Assembly: GCA_029378245.1 (NCBI GenBank)
Contig: JARKIF010000041.1
Location: 402,707-466,706 of the forward strand
DNA from: Roridomyces roridus
Lineage: Eukaryota; Basidiomycota; Agaricomycetes; Agaricales; Mycenaceae
Direction: 5' to 3'
Length of the DNA stretch: 64,000 nt
Shown here: in pieces, positions 43,764 through 56,138 of the stretch
Layout: each line of letters opens with the position of its first letter
How positions within the stretch are numbered: position 1 is the first letter of the stretch
Translations under genes and position numbers: made by a program
The notes under the pieces: generated by a model
Seen by the model: the letters and a program-made list of their open reading frames with translations, nothing else
Told to the model about the DNA's origin: nothing
Databases searched by the model: none

Positions 43764-45128
43764 ATGTCTTTCCCAGGATTCGGGCTGGAGGGCGTCAAGG
43801 GTATTGGAGGAGGCACGATCTCAAAGGAGTCAGAGTACAAGTGCGCCTCACTTGCCACAAGTTGCGCCCATGCAAAGCATCTGAAACCCCCGAAGCTACA
43901 GACGCGCACACGAGCTACTCAAAGAACGCAAAGCGAAAGAGGCCATTCCGTTCCTCGTCAAGGCCATCGAGGACCCCAACAATCTCGATGCTTGTGTAGC
44001 TCTGTCGTCTACTATGCCGACGCCTGACGCTCAGATCGGGTTCTTGACGACATCGGAGGCCATCGGTGTGTTACCATGATCGCTTGAAGCGATAATGGCA
44101 TTGAGCTTTTCTCCAGGCCGTACGCACTTGAAACGCTTCCTGGGACCCGACTGCTTCGAATTGACGTCCAGGCAGGGCGCCCCAAACTTCTGGGGAATCC
44201 TCGCCACCCGCCCATACATGCGACTCCTTTCAATGCTGACTCGTACCTATATCAGCTCACAACGCTGGCAAGAGGCAGCGTACGACTCCCATGACTACTC
44301 GTTACATGCGACTCATTTCTCCCTGACAGAGCGACTAACATCGAGATCCTCCGCCTCTGCGAATCAGACAACCTGGGACACCAGGGATGGATGGGTCCGC
44401 TCCTACTACATGCCGGACGGCCTGTGGACGCCCTCTACTTTGCCCGGGCATGGCTGGAGAGCGGTGGACCGCCCCGTGGATCCGAGGTTGACTTTGCTCC
44501 CCCGAATCGCGCGGCGATGACGCCCGAGGAGCTAGAGGATGTTACCAACCCATTCATGAACCTGCAGACGATTTACTCCGCTGCCCTCGCAGCCTTCACT
44601 GTGGATGGCGACTCCGAGCTCGCAAGGCAGTACCTCCATCTCGCTGTCTCCAAATTTCCGGCGGTGTTGATCAAAGTGCTGGGCAAGTTCAAGGAGCGCG
44701 GTACGTGGTGTTCAATCTGTATTTATTGATGGTGTTTATCCTCCAGTAGTCGACGTAGACACCCACGCGACGCGGACCATCAACGGGCTCGAGGATGCTC
44801 GAGACCATCTGTGGCTCGCGCAGGGCCTCTGGTCGCAGCCGGGTCCGTGGGATTGGATCAGCAACGACCCCGTCGTGAAGGATCATGTCTTTCGTCCATG
44901 CAGTGATCCTTCCTGCAAAAAAAAGGAAGAGCGCATTGCGCAGTGGCAGAAGTGCGCGGGGTGTAAGCAGGTGGGTTTCCCATCGTTCTCTCATGTCGCC
45001 TCTCTGTGACGACGTAGGACTGGTATTGCTCGCGAGCGTGTCAGAAGGCACATTGGTGCGACCACAAGGAGGAGTGCAAGCAGAGGCAAAGATTGGCCAA
45101 CGTAGATTTGACGGGCTTGGTGTGGTAA
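43764..45128 (+). CDS. MYND zinc-finger protein
   Basis: Six exons (43764-43840, 43902-44065, 44117-44279, 44330-44700, 44747-44970, 45018-45128) are all in phase and give 369 residues. The first about 280 residues are helical and repeat-like (HELLKERKAKEAIPFLVKAIEDPNNLDA, YMRLLSMLTRTYI, LARQYLHLAVSKFP), resembling TPR-type helices. The C terminus is a MYND finger: CSDPSC..CAGCKQDWYCSRACQKAHWCDHKEEC, with all zinc ligands. MYND domains bind proline-rich partners, so it is probably a protein-interaction factor. The type is common in mushrooms with no settled function. Every intron is about 46-61 nt. It looks intact. Confidence 0.88.
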
Positions 45129-47841
45129 GATGTCGAATGTAAGTTTCTTGGAACAAATTGCATGAGTTGATGCGCCTGGTCGGTTTCCGAGACCGAAACC
45201 CTGCATTTTACATTGAACATTCTTGCTTCCCCCTCAATCTTAGTCAATAAGGTTGGAAGCTCATCCGGCTTATGGTAGGTCCCATTTCATAGGAAAATTG
45301 ACTCTTGAGCCTGCAGGTCACCAGCGGTTCGAATCCGCTCTGGGACCCAGCCTGAATCGGAAGAATTCACCGTTTTTGTTCTCGGGGAGAAAGAAACCAA
45401 GTGCAAGGAATTTCAAACCCCTGCTGTGAGCTGTCCATGCGTCTACAGCAGCACGAACCTGACTGATTGTGATATCACGTGCTTTTGGTTGAAAACATGA
45501 AATGTTTCATGGCCGGCCAACCCTCGCCCACCTGTATTTTAAAAAGAGCAAGACAATAAATCGGAAAAATACGGTCTCCTATCCAACTCATAGCACTGCG
45601 CATGCTTGGATTCAAACCAGGATCAATGGTCGGCATAAGCCTAAGGCAATTCGGATGTGCCTGACTGTCACGATTTTTGACGACACCGGTTTACATTAGT
45701 AACTACTGGAAAAGAACAAGGATGCGAGCTCACAGCACCGCAGGCATGCAAGTTTCAACAGCGCGAGCTCTCGATTTAGGCGTACGGATATAACCCGCAA
45801 TGTTCGAGTTAGATGACTCCAAGTCTAAGGCCCTGTCTAAATCCGAGCCAGAAACATCCGGGGGAATGGATCTGAAGAAGCCATTCATCGCAGCAGCATT
45901 TGGAGTGGGCCTGGCATGATTGCGAGGAGGGGGGGTGAGGTCGCCGGGGACGGTACGCATATAACCCCACAAAAACTGTCCTCTCGGCAGACGCAAGACC
46001 CTCTCTGGATTCGAAACAGACGAAGCATTAGCATTTGGAGAGGCACGATGCGTGGAGGGATTCATTCTGGGCAAGGTTGCCCGGGTTTGGGGGTTGCCGC
46101 ACTGGAGTCGCTTGGTTGCGATGAGGGAGGTCAGGTTCAGGGCGAGTCCCGATCATGACAAACAGGAGATGCATTATATTTATCTAGACGACGGAAAATA
46201 TTTTGGAACATCCTGCCACTTATACCTATACTTGCCCCTCACGGCATTCCGAATCGTCCCAGTTAACCTGAAACCGCCAGAGCCGCCTAGTTCCTAGTCC
46301 CATCTATGACTTGACCGCCCGATTCCAGGCACGTGTATGGAATTTCTGTGGGGAAAGTGTTGCAGCACCCAATACTTCCCGGATTCCTGGCCTTGACATC
46401 GCGCCCGCGCAGATTGGATAGTGTCACTCAATTCTCTCGCGCGGTACCGCAGCCTGATGTCCGTTCAACTTCCGCCATTGCATGATCAGCGAGACCAGTT
46501 CGGAACACCCAGGAGAAGTCGACATACGAGGAGGCCTGAGGTGCGGCGTTCACACATTCGGACATGAATGAATGATGCGAAGAAGAGGATCTCGCCACCA
46601 ACAACTGAATCCTGATTCTGCAAACGATTGAATGCGAGATGTCTGCAATGGCGTATTAATAGCGCATCGAATTCAACTTTCCACCGCAGTTTAAGGCGCC
46701 GCAAATGAGGCTCAGGTATGTAGCCGTGGTAAATGTTGTCCCGAGTACTTCGGATGTAGCATTCTAGAACGAGGGTCCAGCGGTTGTGATCGTTGAACTT
46801 ACTCACCTTCGGTGAACTTTGCGGGAAGCCTCCGTCGATGACGGTCGTGACAAGAAACTGAATACATTCCGTGTGGGTTCCGAAATGTGGAATCTGGATG
46901 AGAAACGTGTTCCTTCGAGGTCTTGCGTCAAAGGGCTTTGGTATGAAGTATCCATGGCATCGGAAATAGGTTTTCAATGTGTTCCATTTGCGCAAAATGC
47001 TACAGTCTATGCGTGCCTGGAACGTTCAAAGTTGAATCCGGGCGGCGCGGGCGGTATCCATTTGTTCTGTTCTGGCCGTGAGCATACAGGCGAGGTTTGA
47101 AACGACGTAGGCCCGAAAATAGCCGCGGTTAGCTTGATTGGTGCATATTTTTCTCGGAGTTACCGAGTGTATCACTGGGAAAGCCGCAGAAGGTGCGTTC
47201 GGGAATCGGCGCCACAAAAGATGAAAGCGGGATCGAATGTCGTTTCATCGTATCCGTTAGGCTAACCCAGGATCACTAGATTTCCGGTTGAAATGCATCC
47301 AGGGCCTGGGGAGAAGTCGGAGTCGGACGGTGGTGATGGTCAGGAGCAAGGGATGACTTGAGGATGACTCACATCGCCAAACAGCAACAAGCATGATCGC
47401 TCTTGCTTCCTCCCTCCATCTAGTTTTTCTGCGCTGATTTCGACGGTAAACGGTGGCTTCATGGATGTACAAGTCAGACATTAACGTGTGGCTGACTGTC
47501 CCCAGGTTTCAGGAACGACAGACGTGCATCCACAAATGCGAAATTAATCGTAGAATCATTTATCAGTGTGTCGCCCATTCACCACCCATTCACTTCATCA
47601 TTAAGCTTGTTCACAGTTCCAGGCAACTCCCGGCGAACGACATCAACAGGCTCGCATCATGGACAAGACGGCGTGATTGCTCCGCACTCCTCGTTATTCT
47701 TGGAACTCTAATATCACATTTCCGGTCAGGATTCTTACCATGGGATCCTAATATTGGGTCTCGGAATTTCCCCAAAACAAGGACCTCCGTTCTGTATAAA
47801 GCTGCGATGCACGGTGCCTTACCCAGGATCTCTAGTTTTCG
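45129..47841. other. 2.7 kb with no firm gene
   Basis: Contains the tRNA-like relic above. Two weak coding candidates on the minus strand: 46074-45730 (114 codons, no splice or family support), and 46995-about 46425, where a 60-codon frame ends at a strong GTGAGTAAG donor (near 46810) and may join a downstream frame containing SSSHHSFMSE. I cannot confirm either. The laccase promoter is at the right end. Confidence 0.25.
45278..45348 (+). pseudogene. tRNA-like relic, acceptor and T stems paired
   Basis: GGTCCCA at the 5' end pairs with TGGGACC at the 3' end, and AGCGG-TTCGAAT-CCGCT forms a T arm. The size (70-71 nt) is right. The D region (TTTCATAGGAAAATTGA) has no A box or stem, and the anticodon arm (ACTCTTGAGCC) lacks its 5' strand. 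Most likely a pseudogene whose D and anticodon arms have decayed. Confidence 0.4.
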
Positions 47842-50340
47842 ATGATTCTCTCAGTCGCCTTCGTCCCTCTCTCCCTTGCATGGGGAACACTGGCTGCGAT
47901 CGGCCCCAACACCCCGTTGACGATCTCAAACAAGGTCATCTCCCCTGATGGCTTCTCTAGATCGTACGTTCGCCCTGTGTCCTCCCTCAATCACACGTTG
48001 AACTCGCAAACAGGTCTGTCCTCGCCGATGGCGTGTTCCCCGGCCCTCTCATCCGGGGGAACAAGGGAGATACATTCCAGCTCAACGTGATCGACCATCT
48101 CACGGACAGCACCATGCTCAAAAGCACCAGTATTGTCCGTGCACATTCCTTCTCAACTCGACATTCTCTAAACGATCCACAGCATTGGCACGGCTTCTTC
48201 CAGGCTGGCACGAACTGGGACGATGGACCCGCCTTCGTCACGCAGTGCCCCATCGTTCCGGGCAACTCCTTCCTCTACGACTTCGCCGTTCCGTGAGTGA
48301 AAACATCTCCCTTGTTTACGGACTTTCTGATCCTAGTCATAGGGGTCAAGCAGGCATGATGTCCCGTAATCCTCCGCCCTCTTGTGTACTGACAGTGGGT
48401 GAATATAGGCACGTTCTGGTACCACAGCCATTTAGGTACGCGTGCTTCGTGGTCCCAATCAGTTAATCGGTCTCTCATCTTTCTTTCAGCGACACAATAC
48501 TGTGATGGCTTGCGCGGGCCATTCGTCGTGTACGATCCGAATGATCCGCAGAAGCATTTGTACGGTGAGCGAAAGTTTCGAATTCAGGGTGGTGCCCCGA
48601 GCTGACGGGCCTTCGCTACAGATATCGACGACGGTTTGTTCAACATATGTGTATGTCATCTGCTGTTATAACGACCCGCCGCACAGAGTCCACCGTGATC
48701 ACCTTGGCTGACTGGTATCACTTCCCGTCTCCCTCGGCACCCTTGATCCCGACCTTCAATTCAACTCTGAGTACGCGCCTTTGTGTAGATGTCGTTGGTA
48801 CTGATGCTCCCGCCACCAGTCAACGGCCTGGGTCGCTATGCAGGCGGACCTTCCTCTCCTTTGGCGGTCATCAGTGTCACACACGGCAAGCGCTATAGAT
48901 TCCGCCTGGTTTCTACCTCATGTGACCCGAATTGGGTATTCAGGTAATTAGCATGATGTTTTCACCTGCTACATGGGTTCTGAATTCCTGTCTAGCATCG
49001 ACGGACACACTTTTACCATTATCGAAGTCGACGGAGTCAACACCAAGCCCCTCACCGTCGACTCTATCCAGATCTTCGGTGCGACTTCATCCTGAAGCCT
49101 TTCCACTTTCTAACACGAATGCTTTCAGCGGGCCAACGCTATTCCTTCGTCCTCACCGCCAACCAAGCTGTCTCCAACTACTGGGTCCGCGCCCAGCCGA
49201 ACCTTGGCAACACGGGCTTTGCCAACGGCATCAACAGCGCCATCCTTCGATACGCCGGCGCGCCCAACGCGAATCCCACGACCACCGCCTCTACCTCGAG
49301 CAACCCTTTGATTGAAACGAACCTTCACCCGCTGGTGAACACGGCTGTTCCAGGCGCGCCGCATCCCGGTGGAGCGGATGTGAATTTGAACTTGCAGATC
49401 ACGTTCACGGGGACGCAGTTGGCTGTTAACGGTGTTGTGCGTCCCTTGTATTTCTTTCCTTTCTTCGATGAATGAACGAGAGTCGAACAGCCCTTTGTGC
49501 CGCCGACGGCTCCGGTGCTGCTTCAGATTTTGTCCGGCGCTCACTCTGCTGCGGATCTGTTGCCGCCTGGAAGTATATACGAGCTTCCGCCCAACAAAGC
49601 GATCGAGATCAGCATCCCGGGTGGATCACCTGGTGCTCCAGTGAGTCACCCAAACTTCCCACTCTCATCTATTCTGACTGGGCTATTCCAGCACCCTTTC
49701 CATCTACATGGCGTACGTCGATTCCGTCGTTCTCCGTACAGATACTGAAGTGCTGCTGTTCAGCACAACTTCCACGTGGTCCGGAGTGCCGGGAATTCAA
49801 CCTACAACTACAATAATCCGGTTCGTCCCTACTCATACTCCACGAAAGCTGACTGACTATTCCTTTGTGGGGCAGGTTATCAGAGACGTAGTTTCGACTG
49901 GTCCTCTAGCCACGGATAATACGACCTTCCGGTAAGCACTAAATTCCACTTCTACTCCTTTCAAGCATACCTACATACGCGTAGATTCTTCACCGACAAT
50001 GCCGGGCCTTGTAAGCCCTTGTCAATACGGTGGGAGAGCAAAGGCTGATTCCTCGTTTGCAGGGTTCCTCCACTGTCACATCGACTGGCATTTACAGATG
50101 TGAGTACTCATCTCTAGATCTCCTCGCCATTCAATACGGCGGTTTCTTTCGATTTCTGACCCGAGATATCTTCCCATCAGCGGGTTGGCCGTCGTCCTCG
50201 CTGAAACATCCCCAAGATCGCAACGGAGCACCCGCCTCGTGAGCAGCCATTCCATACCTTTCGAATTGAACTGATGCCCTGCGTTATCAGCTGCGTGGGA
50301 CCAACTCTGCCCGCTTTACAACGCCAGTGCTAAGGACTAG
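47842..50340 (+). CDS. Laccase (secreted multicopper oxidase)
   Basis: Oxidises phenols with reduction of O2 to water, outside the cell. About 17 exons; signal peptide [19 protein letters not shown]. All copper-ligand motifs are present: HWHGFF, WYHSHL, HPFHLHGHNF (split by an intron after HLHG) and HCHIDWHL. The residue ten after that Cys is Leu, the axial position of the type-1 site. Exon 48343-48353 is only 11 nt and is followed by a GC-AG intron (GCATGA). Near 50203 one base seems to be missing: reading GAAACATCCCC where homologous genes suggest an extra base. As given, the frame leaves the conserved end ([11 protein letters not shown].., closing at TAG 50340) and stops early after LAETSPRSQ... 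The lesion lies after all copper ligands, so it may be a sequencing slip or a mildly truncated enzyme. Confidence 0.88.
48343..48353 (+). other. 11-nt laccase microexon with GC-AG intron after it
   Basis: GGGTCAAGCAG sits between TCATAG (acceptor) and GCATGATG (donor). It completes CCG and encodes Gly-Gln-Ala-Gly across both junctions, joining FAVP to GTFWYHSHL in frame. No other splice choice keeps this frame. Confidence 0.8.
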
Positions 50341-50587
50341 GCTGTTGCGTATCTGGAACAAGCTCTAATTCAATACCATCTGGCCTTTGCTGGATAGAAA
50401 CTAAACACGTATCTTCACTTCATTTCGCTCTTCACCGTATCTTGGTTTCACATAATGTAAAGACTGGTTGGGTATTGTGGTGTATTAGCAGTGTAATTCA
50501 ATTATTCTGAATGTACAGGTCCATGTTCGCAAATGCAACATCCGTCCCTCTGTTCGTGCTACCCCCTCCCCCCATCAATCCAACTAT

Positions 50588-50959
50588 TCACGAAGAAACC
50601 ATTCCTGCCGTGGCTCCGGGCTGCTGTGCGATTGCCGGGGCCACCGAATTTTGGAGTCCCATGTCGACAGGAGTGCCAAATCCGAAACATGCTGCAGTGG
50701 AGGGTCAAGTCAGTGCGTGACGGTGACGAGCATCGCAGAAGGGACGTACAGAATAAGCCCCAATTGCCTGTGTGTGCATTTGAGGATTGAGCATCGCTGG
50801 GAGTGGGTACGTACCAACGGCGCATCCATTCCAGCAGTTCGGGTCGCAACAACACCCCAAGCAATCGGGATCGCAACAGCTCGGGTCGCAGTCACAGTTG
50901 CAGCAATTGGGGTCGCAGCAGATGCACAGACACTCGATGCAGGCCGGGTCGCAGTCCAT
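50588..50959 (-). CDS. Very cysteine-rich small protein
   Basis: Two exons (50959-50815 and 50691-50588; intron 123 nt, GTACGT donor) give 82 residues. The first 46 residues contain about 20 cysteines in repeating CCDPNC, CDCDPSC and CLGCCCDPNC units. The last 33 have one Cys and are neutral (FGFGTPVDMG.., ending GMVSS). There is no signal peptide. The dense CxC, CC and CxxC spacing resembles metallothionein-type metal-binding proteins; I infer metal binding but know of no exact family. The internal repeats show as GGGTCGCA/CAATCGGGATCGCA words on the plus strand. Gene boundaries rest on one donor and one acceptor in phase. Confidence 0.6.
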
Positions 50960-53900
50960 CGTGGATCGTGGACGCAGAGAACACAGTCGATGCGGGTTTA
51001 TAACCGCTTCCCCGCCGGAACAAAATCATCGTCCTTTCAGAGGGGCTGCGGGCAAACAAGGCCTTGAAGTGAGAGTGTTTCCTGATTTGGCAGGTGAGCT
51101 GTAGAACGGGACGGTGAGATGGATTCTTTTCTCCAGAGACGGTCTGAGCTCCCCGTGCGGGATCAACAAGGTACTTTGAGGAGCTGAGCTCTGGGGTTGG
51201 ACTTGTCAAGTCCCTTGTGCGGGCAGGATGTTGACTGGGTTGAATATCATCTCTGTTTTCCACGGTTCGGTTCTTTTTTCGTGGTGAGTTGAGCCTAGAC
51301 AAGCAGAATTTCCTGTGTGCTTTCTACACTTCTGTTTACTGCCACTTCAGCTTCAGGGTCACGGGTGGAACCTCGTTCAATTCTAAGCCAGGCCATATAT
51401 TGGGCGATCACGATTCCCCGGTGTATCATTTTCTCGGGTTGATCCGTTTCTTTTTCTCGGCTGATATCGTTCTTTAAGATTATGGCTCCTTTTTGTTTGT
51501 ACAACTGTCAGTTCACTTGCTTCTATCCCCAAATGTGCTTTCTCTTTATGCTCATCTGGCTCTCGGAAGGGCGTGTCTACAGCTTTCTTACGCTTGGAGT
51601 TGCTTCTTTTCATTCCATCGACCGTTGTCACCAAGCCCACAGCCTTCCACAGCTTTCTTGGCAGATCGCAGCTTATCGCACGGAACAGCAGTGGAGCGAC
51701 CATTGACGGCAAGATGACGCGTCACCGGCATGGCATGCATATATAGAGAACCCCTGGCTGTCGGCTTGCTCACCCCCGCGTCCTGAGCCCTCCTCCTACT
51801 GCATCTTTGCTATTTAATATTTATTCTTCGTCATTGGGGCTCAAAGTCCGGATTATTCATCAATTGTGCCGCACCTGGATTCTTGGTATACTCTTCAAGT
51901 GTTGTCTCAAGCTCCTCAAGCCGCCTCCTTCCTTTCAATCCGCCACCCATCCCCACTTTCTGACTGTCACTGAGCTGCGTCCTCGGTAATCACACCGGCC
52001 TGGGCTCAAGTGAACATTGACCCGGTCACCGAAATACTGCTTTCGGCGTCGCATCCCCAACGGCCCCTCCGCGCATGATTGGCGGCGTGCTCATTTTGCT
52101 TCAACCTGCCTCCCACGCCGCCCTGGCGGAGTTTGTTCGGAATTGTGATATCAACCGCGCAGTTTCGCATTTTCTACAACACTCGACGTGTCAGGCAGAC
52201 TCGATGGGACACGGGGAACACGGGTACGATCGTGCGTGGCTCTCTCAGAGTCTCACCGCTTTGACTCTAGACTGACCCGGCTCGAGTGGACGTGTCGCTT
52301 TCAAACCTCAGGGCGTCGTGCGCCACGCCACACGCTCTGACTCGAGATGGTCACTTAGCCTCTTTGACCCCGGACCTGGTCTCCGGTGTACTCACCAACT
52401 GGCCATCTCCTCTCAAGCCACGCGTCGTAATTTACCTCATCGACCTCGAAGCCGCGAGCTTCGTTGCCTCTCCCCGACGCCTGTTGTCGCTTCAGCAACG
52501 TACTACCACGAATCGCACGGTGTGTTCCCCCTTGGACCTCCTACTACATACAACTCCTGGGTTGCTCTGATTCCCACTCTCGACGACTGACCGTTCACCA
52601 AACGACTCCCATGTGGTGCCGAGAACCACGGCACAGTGCGAGTGCGACAGGATATGCAAGGTAACGCGCAGAGCGCCACTGCGTGCGGGATCCACGCGGT
52701 GGGTCAAACGTGGATGTACGTTCATGTGTTTTTGCTCAGTTGCATTTTCCCTTTCTGAAAACTTTGCAACAGGAGAAGAATTTCAGCGTAGATGTTCAAT
52801 CCGGGGAAGGGTGGAATCTGGATGTCCCATGTAGTTATACGTGGCTTTGAATTGGCTGTTGTTGATGTTCTTGGCCAAAATGTCTATTCCTTCTCATCCA
52901 AAGCGGAAATCGAAGTGCTGGCCGCTCAAAATCGTGTGGAGTTTAGAGCAAATCCCGGTGTTAATGGAATGCTGCCGGAGCGAAGCGAAGGCACGTCTTG
53001 TCCGTTTCTTTTTTTTCGGTTAATCCGTTTGGGGTGCAGCAGCGTGGCGTCCGCGGTGACGCAATGTACCGAGAATACGATGAGTCACGGTTCCTGCAGC
53101 TCAACGTTGTCGGTTGAACTTGGGTTGAACACACTGATCACTCGGGAGGTTGGCGAACCAGATGGCCCGGCATCAAAAGGGTTAATTACATAATCGTCTG
53201 ATCACTAACACTCTTGGCTTCCACCGCCATGTCCACCCAGCCGAAGACGCGGGTTATGCAAGGTGCGGAACGGAGCACGTGTTCCAACATCTGTCCTCGA
53301 TGCGCCAAGAAAGAGAAGAGATACATAATGGACGTTCGTCTTCTACTTATTCGCTCCGCGTCCTCGTTGGCAGATTGAGATGCCCAGTTGGTGGTGCCAC
53401 TGGCGCTCCATGCCGGAAGACACGCATCGGCTCAGTGGGTCGTGCAAATTTCCCAGTCGCTTCGAGTTGCACTTCATCGGATAAGCCTGCCTGAAGTCTG
53501 AAGTGTCCATCGTCAATTTTTCATCGTCAGTTTTTCATAGGCAGACCGGTTCCGGTCTATTCATCGGAGAACGCCGCCAGTCCGAGAAGCCGGTCACTGT
53601 CCCGAGCTCACGCCCCGACTAATCGAACATTGCTTCTGAAGGTTAAGCTATACCCTTGAAGCTTGGGACAAGGAACTCGCTGATCACGCGTAGGTTTCTC
53701 CACGCTTTCGCAATACCCACACTCTTCTGACGCTCGTCCCCAGTCGAGGAACTCCAACTCCAATCGTCTTGTCTCTTCGGAGTCCACCGTGTGCGGTCTC
53801 AAGTCTGGTCCTGGGGCCTTCATGGACGGTCGCTTCTCGGAGACTAGCTAGGCTCGAATCCAGCCTGTCTTATCGAAAGTGATACTGTCGTCTATCGACA

Positions 53901-54013
53901 CTTTCCATAGACAGACCGGCCGGTCTAGAGACTAGCACTTTATGGTGCTAATCCAGGGCACACACCACATGCATTTCATTAAATGTGCGTGAACAGTTCA
54001 AAACGTCAATCAA
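50960..54013. other. 3 kb with no supportable gene
   Basis: Frames here are short and unspliceable. At 53540-53560 (CAGACCGGTTCCGGTCTA) and 53912-53930 (CAGACCGGCCGGTCTA) two near-palindromes face each other about 370 bases apart, each preceded by CATAG; they may mark a small element but no target duplication is visible. Nothing else recognised. Confidence 0.3.
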
Positions 54014-54915
54014 TCATAATGTCAATTTTGCCGGCAAGGCCTGGATCACCGATGCACGGTCCCAGCCTGAACCGACCGGCTCAGCCCCGGATCGTACCCA
54101 CCCGCGCCAACGGTATGCGCGCCCATACGCCTCGGTCTGCATTCCACCATCTCGGCCTTGCCTGCGTACCACACCCGCCGTTGAGGCAGCGCCTGGAGAG
54201 AAGAACGGCGCCTCAGCCACGGACGAGTTCCATACGCCCTGGTGTCCGCGGTTCAGCGCGACGACGGAGAGGATGAGGATAAGGACGGTGTAGGCTAGGA
54301 CTGGAGTACATCGGAGGTGAGGTATGCAACTTGAAAAGAGAGCGATGCAACGCACGGATAATCCAGTTGATAAACCCAAACGCCTCGATGGCGGAGATTT
54401 CTCGGCAGTTGGCGTCGATGTGTTGTCGATGTACCCACACCCGGGGACGAATACTTTATTAGCAGCCGTGACAGCCTGTCTCCAACAGCAAGCCAAGGAC
54501 CCATAGGATCGCTAGTGGAACTATCAAATCAGTATGGACCCGCGAGTAAATGGCGTAGCCAAACGCACAAAGCCAAGAAAGCTCAAACGAGGATCGAAGA
54601 CGTGAAGAACGCGCCGGGACGGAGGTATTCCACACTACCCTGATACAGGTGAATGAACGTTGCGCGGGGAGCGGTGATAGCAGGACGTACATTGCAGGAC
54701 AGACAGCACCGTCAAGACACCTATGGCAACAGCGAGTCCCGCCGCAGACTTGTACTCCGTGAGCCAATTATCGGCGTGCTCAGCGCTGCGGCGCCGACGG
54801 CGAGCTCGATCAGGCGAAGAGCGATACGACGCCTAGACGGATTCAACATGAGAACAGCGGGGAAGACGAAAGCCTCACATAGGGCAACGAAGCGGATGAT
54901 AGAGATGAGCGCCAT
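54014..54915 (-). pseudogene. Four-helix (MARVEL-like) membrane protein, damaged
   Basis: Four hydrophobic helices appear in order on the minus strand: IIRFVALCEAFVFPAVLML, AAGLAVAIGVLTVLSVLQ, LIVPLAILWVLGLLLE and INWII plus LAYTVLILILSVVAL. This is the pattern of MARVEL-type proteins. The first two helices are in different frames (one base short near CACGCCGATAATTGG, 54783-54797). An intron (donor GTACGT, acceptor GGGTAG) then joins helix 3. After LLLETGCHGC two stop codons (TAATAA) precede the in-frame continuation IDANCREISAIEAFGFINWII. A final 55-nt intron leads to helix 4 and RGHQGVWNSSV. It is either a pseudogene or a gene with one base error and an intron I cannot place. Confidence 0.45.
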
Positions 54916-55152
54916 GGCGTTGACTTGACGGGGCTGAGTGAGGGGAGGGAGGGGGAGGACAGTCGTCCTGACAGTCGAGTCTTTTATTCATTCAATTGGC
55001 GCGCCACAAAATTAACTTGGCACATAATAAAGTAAGCGAGGCAGGGCGTCTGTTTCTTGGCATTTTTTCAACCCTGCCGCTGATAATCATCTGCACTGCA
55101 CCTTCAAGGCACCTTGAGGCACCTTTGTCTTTGGAGTACATTCGCCTCCGAA

Positions 55153-55428
55153 TCCGATTGCGTTTGAGCAATTCAAGGATGGATGAACATGAACCGAACT
55201 AGACTTGGAGGGCTCCCGGAGGCATGGTTGCCGACGTTTCAGAGGCTAGGAACCCTCGTAGGTGTGTAGGCTGTGATCCGAGCCCGTACCCGGTAACCCG
55301 AACCCGCGACCCGGACTATGTGTCCGATTGCGTTTAGCAATTCAAGGTATGGATGAACGTGAATCGGGTGGACTTCGAGGGGCTCCCGGAGGCATGGTTG
55401 CCGACGTTTCAGAGGCTATGAACCCCTA
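55153..55428. repeat. Two direct repeats of about 105 bp
   Basis: 55153-55255 and 55323-55428 share TCCGATTGCGTTT, GCAATTCAAGG-ATGGATGAAC and GGCTCCCGGAGGCATGGTTG followed by CCGACGTTTCAGAGGCTA, with few differences. Between them lies a stretch of CCCGTACCC/CCCGAACCC words. Non-coding tandem-like duplication; 54916-56138 otherwise has no gene. Confidence 0.75.
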
Positions 55429-56111
55429 GGAGGGTGCAGTCGGTTGATTAATTTAACAGGCCTCGAGCGTTGATGGACACAAACTAGTCGTACTCATCAA
55501 GAGTCGAGTCGCTGTCAAAAGCCCACTCGAAAAATGACGGCAGTTGAGGACATTCCGGATCCAACGATGCGGGGTTGTATTGCTTTCAGGTACCAATCCG
55601 CCAGAACGGTTCAACCCTGCAAAGGAACGAGGTGGCCGTGATATTAAATCCGATAGGATCACGTCAACGTCCATCTGCCAATGTTATCGCATTTCACTCC
55701 CTGTCCGCCAAATAGGCGATTTCAATCTTAATAGACGCCCGCTCCAACCGAAAACGAACGCGTAAGCGCTGAGCCTTAACTGAGCGCCGATGAAAAAAAA
55801 TCGGGATACCTGGCTCTTGACGCGACACAATTCGCTGTCCATGAATGTTGCCTTCCCCAAACTTCCACTACCGATTGCCTAGCTTGATTCCGTTGACCAG
55901 CCTTTGGCCTATATGTAAAAGTACATCACGTGCACTCGCTTGATCCCTCTGAATCTCACTCAAATCTCACTGCCCTCTTGAGGCCAGTGGCCCAAGGGAA
56001 TATGGAAGGAGGCGACAAGGTTGTGCAAGTGATAAATCAAACGAGAGATGGCCATTCGTTTTTCGGAGCGAGGTAAATTAAATTGGGATGATGAACTAAG
56101 TCCGAGGAACC

Positions 56112-56129
56112 AAAAAAACAGAACCAAAA
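56112..56129 (-). terminator. Pol III terminator of tRNA-Ser
   Basis: On the minus strand TTTT begins 9 bases after the tRNA and a run of seven T follows 7 bases later. Confidence 0.7.
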
Positions 56130-56138
56130 GGGAGGCAA

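Noticed and set aside
45730..46074. 114-codon minus-strand frame
   Set aside because: Composition is not absurd, but there is no homology I recognise and no flanking splice or promoter signal.
46486..46995. 169-codon minus-strand frame
   Set aside because: A strong GTGAGTAAG donor lies inside it, so the frame as listed is probably not a single exon; no confident partner exons were found.
53540..53930. Possible element bounded by AGACCGG palindromes
   Set aside because: The words are self-palindromic, so orientation says nothing, and no target duplication was found.
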